Source of the DNA: an uncultured Chloroflexota bacterium
GTDB lineage: Bacteria; Chloroflexota; Anaerolineae; Caldilineales; Caldilineaceae
Length of the DNA stretch: 20,042 nucleotides
Direction of reading: 5' to 3'
NCBI GenBank assembly: GCA_903879975.1
Contig: CAIRNL010000377.1
Coordinates: 1-20,042, forward strand
The translations under genes and the position numbers were made by a program. This document shows positions 15,103-20,042 of the stretch, one piece after another (position 1 is the stretch's first letter; each line of letters starts with the position of its first letter). The notes beneath the pieces are model-generated. The model saw nothing but the letters and a program-made list of their open reading frames with translations. It was not told the origin of the DNA and ran no database searches.

Positions 15103-15621
15103 TTATACCTCATAGACCCGCCGCGCCAGCGCGCCGTGCCCAAACTGAGCCAAAATCTGCTCCTGGATCGCCCACATAGCCTCCTCGTCGGCCTGTTCCT
15201 CATGATCGTAGCCGAGCAGATGCAGCGTGCCATGCACAGCCAACAGCTGCAATTCGGCGGTGATGCTGTTGCCGAAGTGCAGGGCCTGGCGGGCGCTGTA
15301 GGGCAAGGCAATCACCAGATCGCCCAGATAACTCTCGAGTTCGGCCGCGATCTCCGGCGGCAGCACAAGGTCGGGGGTATCCTCGTCTTCATGGCAGGCT
15401 GCAAAGCTCAGCACGTCGGTCGGTGCATCGATGCCACGAAAGTCGCGGTTGAGTGCCTGCACCGCCTCGTCCGAGGTAATCGCGACCGTCAGCGCAGCCG
15501 TGCCGATCCCCTCCTGTTGCAAGGTGGCAGCTACAGCTGCCTGGATTGCCGCACTGTCGATCTCGGCAGGCACTGATGCGTCAAGATCGATGTCGATGTC
15601 GATGTCGATGTCGTAGGGCAT
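15103..15621 (-). CDS. ybeY: Endoribonuclease YbeY, rRNA maturation factor
   Basis: Zinc-dependent RNase acting in 16S rRNA 3'-end maturation and ribosome quality control. The metal motif HGTLHLLGYDH (130-140) gives His130, His134 and His140, and LNRDFRGIDAPTDVLSF (58-72) is the other conserved block. 172 aa from the ATG at 15621, which has GGAAGG upstream and lies 2 bp after the pgpH stop, so translation is probably coupled. A TTG three codons earlier is possible but overlaps that ribosome site. The N-terminus has an Asp-Ile run encoded by a hexanucleotide repeat. Confidence 0.93.
   Translation of the reverse strand: MPYDIDIDIDIDLDASVPAEIDSAAIQAAVAATLQQEGIGTAALTVAITSDEAVQALNRDFRGIDAPTDVLSFAACHEDEDTPDLVLPPEIAAELESYLGDLVIALPYSARQALHFGNSITAELQLLAVHGTLHLLGYDHEEQADEEAMWAIQEQILAQFGHGALARRVYEV
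15589..15612. repeat. Hexanucleotide tandem repeat in the 5' end of ybeY
   Basis: Four perfect GATGTC units (plus strand) encode the Asp-Ile run at the YbeY N-terminus. Unit gain or loss would keep the frame. Confidence 0.8.
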
Positions 15622-15623
15622 AG

Positions 15624-17858
15624 TCAACCTTCCATTGCTGGGTTCATGCGGGTCGCACGTTCGACAGCCGTCTCGACGCCGCCGATGCGATGATGCCCAT
15701 GCTGTATGGACAGCTCTGCTGCACCATTGGCATCTATGACAGCATCGGCCTCGTGCTCACTCTCGTCTGTGATAGCCGGATACTTGATGCGCGGGTGGTG
15801 GACGCCCTGCAGCACATGCAAGAAGATGTCCCTGACTGTCTGCAACTCCTGGAACGTCAAGTCGGACTGGTACAACTCGCCGCTGGCGATCCGCTCGTCG
15901 ATCAGGCGGTTGACCATCGTTTCGAGTTCCTCGCGCGAACCGGGACGCACGGCGCGCACGGCTGCCTCACAGGTGTCAGCTAACATGAGGATGGTGGTCT
16001 CCTTGCTGCGCGGGTTCGGCCCTGGATAGCGGAAGTCCGCCTCGGCGATTTCCTCACCTGCCGCCGCATCGCGTTGAGCTTGGACATAAAAATATTTGAC
16101 CAACGACTGGCCGTGGTGCTCGCGGATAAAATCCTGGATGCGGTCGGGCAACTTGTACTTCTGCGCCAGGTCTACGCCATCCTTGACATGGCTGATGATA
16201 ATTTGTGCGCTTGTGAGCGGGTCGAGTTTTTCGTGCGGCGAAGAGCCGTCGAGAATATTTTCGGCGAAGAAATAGGGGCGTACCGTCTTGCCAATGTCAT
16301 GGTAGTACGCGCCCACGCGCACGAGCAGGGCATCGGCGCCGATGGCAGCCGCCGCACGTTCGGCCAGGTTGCTGACCAAAATCGTGTGATGGTAGGTGCC
16401 AGACGCCTTGAGCAGCAATTGGCGCAGCAGCGGGTGCGTCGGTCGGCTCAGCTCGGTCAATTGAAGGGGTGTGGTGATACCGAAGAGGTTGCCAAGCACA
16501 AAATAGCCGATGAGCGCAATCGCTGCCGAAAGACCGCCGTTGAGGAGGATGACCATGAGCGATTCGAACAGCATCGTGGAACTGTATTGTAAGAAGGGCG
16601 CATTCATGGCTACAATCGCCGCCAAATTGCTCAGTGCCACAGCCGCGCCTGCCCACAGAAAGAGCGTCAGGCGCTCAGCGCGGCCAACTACCAGCACGCC
16701 GATCAGCGCGCCGAGAACCTGATAGATCACAATGGCTGCCCCATTGGGCAGCATGAAAAGCAGGATCAGGGCAAATGCAACGATCATGACCTGGGCAACA
16801 CGCAGGTTGCACAGCACGGCCACTAGGATGGCGTAGGCGGCCAGTGGGTAGTAGTAGGGCAGCAATGGATGGTTGACCATCATGAAGCGCGCTGCGAGCA
16901 GCCACAGAATGGTGATGACCAGAAGCAACGCCTGCTCGCGTTGATCGTGTAGGATGTTCGGGCGCACCCGGTAGAGGGCGCCGACGACTATAGCCAGCAA
17001 TATCAGACCAAAGACGGTGCTCCGCAGCACCGTCCACGGATCCCATTCGGCCTGCAGGCCATTCAGTACCGCCAGAATTTCAGCCTGCTCGGCAGTCGCC
17101 TGGTCGCCGCTGCGGATGACGGTCTGCCCTTCATTCAGCGTCACCGAGATGGTTTCGGCGGCATCGTATGCCGCGCCGCGCAACGCCTCTGTCGTCTCCG
17201 CGTTGAAGAACGTATTGGGGCGGATCAGGTTGCGCGTCAAAACGATTGCCACCTCGCTGGCCGCATCGTCGAGCGCACCGCTGACCATCCCCGGAACCTG
17301 GCGCCGCGCCTGGCCCAGCGTGCTTTCTTTGATCTCGTCGCGCATGACACGATCCAGGGCAACGGGCACTTCGCGGGCGACCTGCGTCCATTGCTCCTGA
17401 GAGAGTGAGAGAACTTGTACCGCCATTTCGGCGTCGAGGTTGAGTTCAGGGATGGCAACCAGGTCACCGGTCTGGCGCACGAGCGTGTCGTCGGCGTGCG
17501 TGCGAATCTCGGTGACCTGTGCCAGCGCATTGCGCGCAGCCAGCACCTGCTCGCGCCGAACGGATGCTTCGTGGTTGTCGTGCTGGTCTGGAATTTGTTG
17601 CGCTGCCCGGTCGCGGGCCCGTTGCGTGAGCAGCTCGCTGTCGAAGACAATCTGTCGCGGCGCAACAACGGTGAAGCGGGCGATGTCGCCGGCGTCGATT
17701 TCTAGACGGCTGCCGTAGGGAAGTTGCCAGGCTAGTACCGTGACGAGAACAATGCCCAGCGACACGACCGTCAGCGCCGGAATCGCCAGATCGCGCCAGC
17801 GATCAATGCGCAGCACGCTTCTGGTTGCACCCCAGAAGCGCTCAAGAGTCCTAGACAT
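15624..17858 (-). CDS. pgpH: 7TM-HD family protein, cyclic-di-AMP phosphodiesterase PgpH type
   Basis: 744 aa membrane protein of the PgpH family, which hydrolyses cyclic di-AMP. One N-terminal membrane helix (24-45) is followed by a long extracytoplasmic domain (50-275) with repeated Glu/Gln-rich helices. Then come about seven membrane helices (278-460) and a cytoplasmic HD domain. HD residues visible: His491 in GTYHHTILV, His520-Asp521 in YYHDIGKT, His557 in IIISHVKDG, and His581/582 in FIREHHGQS. The C-terminal 60 residues are a low-complexity, acidic then His-rich extension. The ATG at 17858 lies 4 bp after the yqeY stop, and ybeY starts 2 bp after its own stop. The neighbourhood pgpH-ybeY-dgkA is the usual one. 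Confidence 0.93.
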   Translation of the reverse strand: MSRTLERFWGATRSVLRIDRWRDLAIPALTVVSLGIVLVTVLAWQLPYGSRLEIDAGDIARFTVVAPRQIVFDSELLTQRARDRAAQQIPDQHDNHEASVRREQVLAARNALAQVTEIRTHADDTLVRQTGDLVAIPELNLDAEMAVQVLSLSQEQWTQVAREVPVALDRVMRDEIKESTLGQARRQVPGMVSGALDDAASEVAIVLTRNLIRPNTFFNAETTEALRGAAYDAAETISVTLNEGQTVIRSGDQATAEQAEILAVLNGLQAEWDPWTVLRSTVFGLILLAIVVGALYRVRPNILHDQREQALLLVITILWLLAARFMMVNHPLLPYYYPLAAYAILVAVLCNLRVAQVMIVAFALILLFMLPNGAAIVIYQVLGALIGVLVVGRAERLTLFLWAGAAVALSNLAAIVAMNAPFLQYSSTMLFESLMVILLNGGLSAAIALIGYFVLGNLFGITTPLQLTELSRPTHPLLRQLLLKASGTYHHTILVSNLAERAAAAIGADALLVRVGAYYHDIGKTVRPYFFAENILDGSSPHEKLDPLTSAQIIISHVKDGVDLAQKYKLPDRIQDFIREHHGQSLVKYFYVQAQRDAAAGEEIAEADFRYPGPNPRSKETTILMLADTCEAAVRAVRPGSREELETMVNRLIDERIASGELYQSDLTFQELQTVRDIFLHVLQGVHHPRIKYPAITDESEHEADAVIDANGAAELSIQHGHHRIGGVETAVERATRMNPAMEG

Positions 17859-17862
17859 GATC

Positions 17863-18330
17863 TCAAGGGGTCAGCAGCTGTCGCACGATCTGGTTGACGG
17901 ATTTCCCGTCTGCACGTGCACCCGTGCGCGCCAGTACGGCCTGCATGACCTGGCCCATCTGCTTCATGGAAGTGACATTCAACTCGGCAATCACTTCCCG
18001 AGCGATCGCCTCAATTTCGGTGCCGGACAGTGGTTGCGGCAGATAACTCTGCAGAAGCGCATATTCGGCCAATTCTGCTTCGGCGCGATCTGCCGCGCCC
18101 ACGCGCTGGAATTCGTCGGCAGCATCGCGGCGTCGCTTCGCCTCGCGCCGGATGATCTCCAGTGCATCGGCGTCACTGATGTCGTGAGCCACATTGCCGC
18201 TGGTGCGTGCCTGCATGAATGCCGTCTTGACAGCCCGCAGGGTGAGCTTGGCCGTTTCGTCGCGGTCGCGCATCGCCTGCTTCAGGTCGGCGTCGATGCG
18301 CGCCTGCAGGCCAGATGTCTCATCGCTCAT
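17863..18330 (-). CDS. yqeY: GatB/YqeY domain-containing protein
   Basis: 155 aa helical protein of the YqeY family, which resembles the C-terminal tail domain of the GatB amidotransferase subunit and may bind tRNA; the exact role is not settled. Visible family features: LQARIDADLKQAMRDRDETA, LRAVKTAF, EIIRREAKRRRDAADEF, EYALLQSYLPQPLS, and the C-terminal MGQVMQAVLARTGARADGKSVNQIVRQLL. The ATG at 18330 overlaps the TVP38 stop by four bases (ATGA) and has GGAGAGGAG upstream, so it is translationally coupled. An open frame continues upstream, but that part is antisense to nothing useful and overlaps the TVP38 gene in another frame. Confidence 0.93.
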   Translation of the reverse strand: MSDETSGLQARIDADLKQAMRDRDETAKLTLRAVKTAFMQARTSGNVAHDISDADALEIIRREAKRRRDAADEFQRVGAADRAEAELAEYALLQSYLPQPLSGTEIEAIAREVIAELNVTSMKQMGQVMQAVLARTGARADGKSVNQIVRQLLTP

Positions 18331-19043
18331 GATGACTCCTCTCCCGAAAGTTGCCGGTGGACACGCCGGTCGACGATCGCCAGGATTCGTTCCTGGTAAC
18401 GCATCAGGAAAAGCGTCGCCGTCCCAATCAGCGCCAGCAATGCCACCAACTGCCAGCCTGACAGCCACCAGACACCGGCGCCGGCTGCGGCCACCACCAG
18501 CGTCGTCGGCACGCGGATCAATATCGTCAGCAGCAAGATCTTGGTGAATGGCACGCGCGCCAGTCCCGCCATAAAGTAGGGCAGATCGCCAGACGGGGCA
18601 AGCAGGATCAGGAACCAGAGAATTGTGCTGGTGCTGAATGAGACGCGTTCCCAACGAGCGAACCGTTCACTGCCTACCAGCCGCTCGACGATGGGTCGCC
18701 CGCAATAACGCGCCAGCCCCATGGCCAGCACAGCGCCAATGATCAGACCCGTGGCGCCAAATACGCCACCCCACCAGGGGCCGTAGAGATAGCCCGCCGC
18801 CGCCTGCATGACATAGCCGGGCAGCGGGGCAAAGACAATTTGCATCGCATTAATGCTGATGAGCGCAAGAGGCCCCCATGCGCCCAACTGTGCAACGAAT
18901 GCTTCAAACGCTGCCTCGTCTTGCGTCAGCACCCACAGCTGGGATCCATAGCGCCAAGCCAGGACTGCTCCCAGGAGTATGACGGCAACGATGCCCCAAG
19001 CCTGCCATGGAAGTGCCCTGGAGCGCGCAGAATTTTCTTTCAT
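18327..19043 (-). CDS. TVP38/TMEM64 (VTT domain) membrane protein
   Basis: 238 aa DedA/VTT superfamily membrane protein; related proteins act in lipid scrambling or membrane homeostasis, but no substrate can be assigned here. An N-terminal helix (13-31) is followed by the VTT domain: the FAPLPGYVMQAAAGYLYGPWWG re-entrant motif (about 71-92), GATGLIIGAVLAMGLARYCGR, and APSGDLPYFMAGLARVPF. Several further membrane helices follow, and a basic C-terminal tail. It is the first gene of the operon, behind a consensus promoter at 19105-19132. Its stop overlaps the yqeY start. Confidence 0.88.
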   Translation of the reverse strand: MKENSARSRALPWQAWGIVAVILLGAVLAWRYGSQLWVLTQDEAAFEAFVAQLGAWGPLALISINAMQIVFAPLPGYVMQAAAGYLYGPWWGGVFGATGLIIGAVLAMGLARYCGRPIVERLVGSERFARWERVSFSTSTILWFLILLAPSGDLPYFMAGLARVPFTKILLLTILIRVPTTLVVAAAGAGVWWLSGWQLVALLALIGTATLFLMRYQERILAIVDRRVHRQLSGEESS

Positions 19044-19104
19044 GCATCTCCCGTCAGTCTATCGGGAAGCTTTTCTCCACAATGCCGATAGAAAGCACTC
19101 GATC

Positions 19105-19132
19105 ATTATACCGCCCTACCTTCTGCTGTCAA
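19105..19132 (-). promoter_or_regulatory. Consensus promoter for the TVP38-yqeY-pgpH-ybeY-dgkA operon
   Basis: On the minus strand TTGACA (19132-19127), a 16-bp spacer and TATAAT (19110-19105): both hexamers are perfect. The first gene starts at 19043. The -35 lies inside the 3' end of the regulator remnant. Confidence 0.9.
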
Positions 19133-19250
19133 TCGACAGAGGTTTGCTGGATCGCACAACGATCTCAGGAGGAATGGCACCAGATATTGCGCCAGAACGT
19201 CCCTGGGCATGCGTGACACGTAGCTTGGCCAGCACCTCCTTTCGAAAGGG
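19116..19250 (-). pseudogene. Probable C-terminal remnant of a LacI-family regulator
   Basis: Minus-strand reading ending in TAG at 19118-19116 gives EVLAKL near its start and SGAIPPEIVVRSSKPLSID at its end. The segment IPPEIVVRSS closely resembles the last strand of LacI/GalR-family regulators (I-P-x-E-L-V-V-R-x-S). Nothing upstream in this frame resembles the rest of such a protein: repeat copy 2 begins at 19250 and then the solute-binding-protein control region. A regulator gene beside a sugar transporter that was later lost fits the context, but a 40-residue match by eye is limited evidence. Confidence 0.5.
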
Positions 19251-19331
19251 ATGGGATTGAGAAGCCAGGATTTTCGGACACCACTGCTGCCAAGAGGGCG
19301 AATTGGCAAAATCCTGGTTTTTATCGACCTG
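19250..19331 (+). repeat. Dispersed palindromic repeat, copy 2
   Basis: Inverted relative to copy 1 near 6.9 kb. The core at 19261-19321 has the same 61-base length and about 84% identity; outer matches GATGGGATT (19250-19258) and TCGACCT (19325-19331) extend it. Its ends pair as GAAGCCAGGATTTT with AAAATCCTGGTTTT, so it can fold as a hairpin followed by T5. It separates the regulator remnant from the operator-like dyad. Confidence 0.75.
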
Positions 19332-19334
19332 CTT

Positions 19335-19356
19335 TAGTTGCAAGCAATTGCAACTA
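19335..19356. promoter_or_regulatory. Operator-like inverted repeat before the solute-binding protein gene
   Basis: Perfect 9-bp arms TAGTTGCAA (19335-19343) and TTGCAACTA (19348-19356) around GCAA. The size and TTGCAA-rich arms suit a LacI-family operator. It overlaps the putative -35 box. Confidence 0.6.
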
Positions 19357-19376
19357 GCGTGTTCTCGCGGTACACT
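19348..19376 (+). promoter_or_regulatory. Putative promoter of the solute-binding protein gene
   Basis: TTGCAA (19348-19353), 17-bp spacer, TACACT (19371-19376). Each hexamer matches consensus at four positions. The -35 lies in the right arm of the dyad, so a bound repressor would block it. Confidence 0.45.
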
Positions 19377-19431
19377 GGGTAGGGAAGACGTTTTTTCGTA
19401 CCCTTGAAACAACGAATGAAAGGATAATCTC

Positions 19432-20042
19432 ATGATTAGGCGAATGCCACTCGCACTCCTGCTTGTTCTAACGCTGCTGTGGGTTGCAGGCTGCACCGCC
19501 CAGCAAGGCGGCTTTGTCCAGACGGTTGTCGTGACGGCAACACCGATGCCGCTGCCCGAGGGCGCCAAAACGGTGCTGCGCGTGGGCACCGGCGATAGCG
19601 GCGAAGGCTTGACCCCCCATCTCAAGATTATTGAGATGTTTGAGGCGGAGAATCCCGATATTCAGGTGCAACTGGAGCCGGTCGGCAGTGGCGACTACTA
19701 TGCCCGCATCCTGACACAGATTGCGGCCGGCGATCCGCCCGATCTTCTGCAGATCGGCGATGATGCCGTGCCGATGTTTGTCGACCGCAGTGCATTTGTT
19801 GCGCTGGATGATTTCATCGCCAGCGAGAATTACCCGCTTGACACCAGCATCTATCTGCCGGGTGTCATGGAGCCGGGCAAGTGGCAGGGTGTTCAGTATC
19901 TCCTGCCTAAAGATTTTTCGCCCATGGCCATCTACTACAACAAAAAACTGTTCGATGAGGCAGGCGTTGCTTATCCGGCCGAGGGATGGACGTGGGATGA
20001 TCTGCTCGCAACGGCCCAGGCGCTGACCAAGACGGATGCGAA
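19432..20042 (+). CDS. ABC transporter extracellular solute-binding lipoprotein (sugar type), 3' partial
   Basis: The frame is open to the window end (203 codons). The ATG at 19432 has AAAGGA about 9 bases upstream. A lipoprotein signal, MIRRMPLALLLVLTLLWVAGC, is followed by a short linker (VVVTATPMPLPEG). The mature domain then shows typical family-1 solute-binding features: VLRVGTGDSG, a helix ending FEAENPDIQVQLEPVG, YYARILTQIAAGDPPDLLQIGDD, LDDFIASENY, and the hinge-strand pattern AIYYNKKLFDEAGVAYPAEGWTWDDLLATAQALTKTD. These proteins capture sugars outside the membrane for an ABC importer, whose permeases are expected downstream. The ligand is unknown. The operator-like dyad and LacI remnant suggest past local carbohydrate control. 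Confidence 0.93.
   Translation, partial: MIRRMPLALLLVLTLLWVAGCTAQQGGFVQTVVVTATPMPLPEGAKTVLRVGTGDSGEGLTPHLKIIEMFEAENPDIQVQLEPVGSGDYYARILTQIAAGDPPDLLQIGDDAVPMFVDRSAFVALDDFIASENYPLDTSIYLPGVMEPGKWQGVQYLLPKDFSPMAIYYNKKLFDEAGVAYPAEGWTWDDLLATAQALTKTDA

Noticed and set aside
18331..18654. Upstream extension of yqeY
   Set aside because: The extra reading overlaps the TVP38 gene out of frame and shows no family similarity. The ATG at 18330 has a strong ribosome site and a 4-base overlap.
19167..19260. A 28-codon + strand frame with AGGAGG just before its ATG (19174)
   Set aside because: The AGGAGG is the complement of the Pro-Pro codons in the LacI-like remnant on the other strand. The peptide resembles nothing and runs into the repeat.

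Overview
This 20 kb window is an ordinary-looking bacterial chromosome segment of moderately high GC. The gene complement and protein style (Ala-rich tails, a lipoprotein solute-binding protein with a VVVTATP linker, a mixed set of housekeeping genes) fit a member of the Chloroflexota, probably an Anaerolineae/Caldilineae-type organism. That placement is inference from protein style, not a phylogeny. No prophage, CRISPR array, rRNA, tRNA or complete insertion sequence was recognised.

Layout. 1-2.4 kb: 3' part of a Trm9-like methyltransferase, then galactokinase (+), converging with a histidine phosphatase (-). 2.6-4.8 kb: a two-gene + unit, AlaX-type Ala-tRNA editing protein then pseudouridine-5'-phosphate glycosidase, whose 3' end overlaps the 3' end of ftsH (-) by 55 bp. 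6.7-12.5 kb: a - strand aspartate-pathway cluster read in the order lysC, hom, asd, then a HAD-like gene of unknown role. lysC is preceded by a clear SAM-I riboswitch with its own consensus promoter and a downstream terminator. A second long hairpin sits just before hom. 12.7-14.6 kb: a duplicated-domain lipoprotein and a KDPG-aldolase-like protein lacking the usual catalytic residues (+). 14.7-19.1 kb: a tight - strand operon: VTT/DedA-type membrane protein, yqeY, pgpH (c-di-AMP phosphodiesterase type), ybeY, dgkA. 19.1-20.0 kb: a control region with a probable LacI-family remnant, a dispersed palindromic repeat and an operator-like dyad, then the start of a sugar-type ABC solute-binding lipoprotein that runs off the window.

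How the parts work together. Aspartate kinase, aspartate-semialdehyde dehydrogenase and homoserine dehydrogenase carry aspartate to homoserine. The riboswitch would shut off lysC when S-adenosylmethionine is plentiful, tying entry into the whole aspartate family to methionine/SAM status. The yqeY-pgpH-ybeY-dgkA block groups second-messenger breakdown, ribosome maturation and lipid-carrier phosphorylation.

Stretches over 300 bases without an intact gene. 12255-12834 holds the lysC leader (promoter, SAM-I aptamer, terminator) and the divergent lipoprotein promoter, with about 150 bases between them in which nothing was seen. 19044-19431 holds the TVP38 promoter, the regulator remnant, repeat copy 2, the operator-like dyad and the solute-binding-protein promoter. 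The most interesting items are the SAM-I/lysC leader, the inverted pair of ~82-bp repeats 12 kb apart, the catalytically degenerate aldolase homologue and the HAD protein with permuted motif order.
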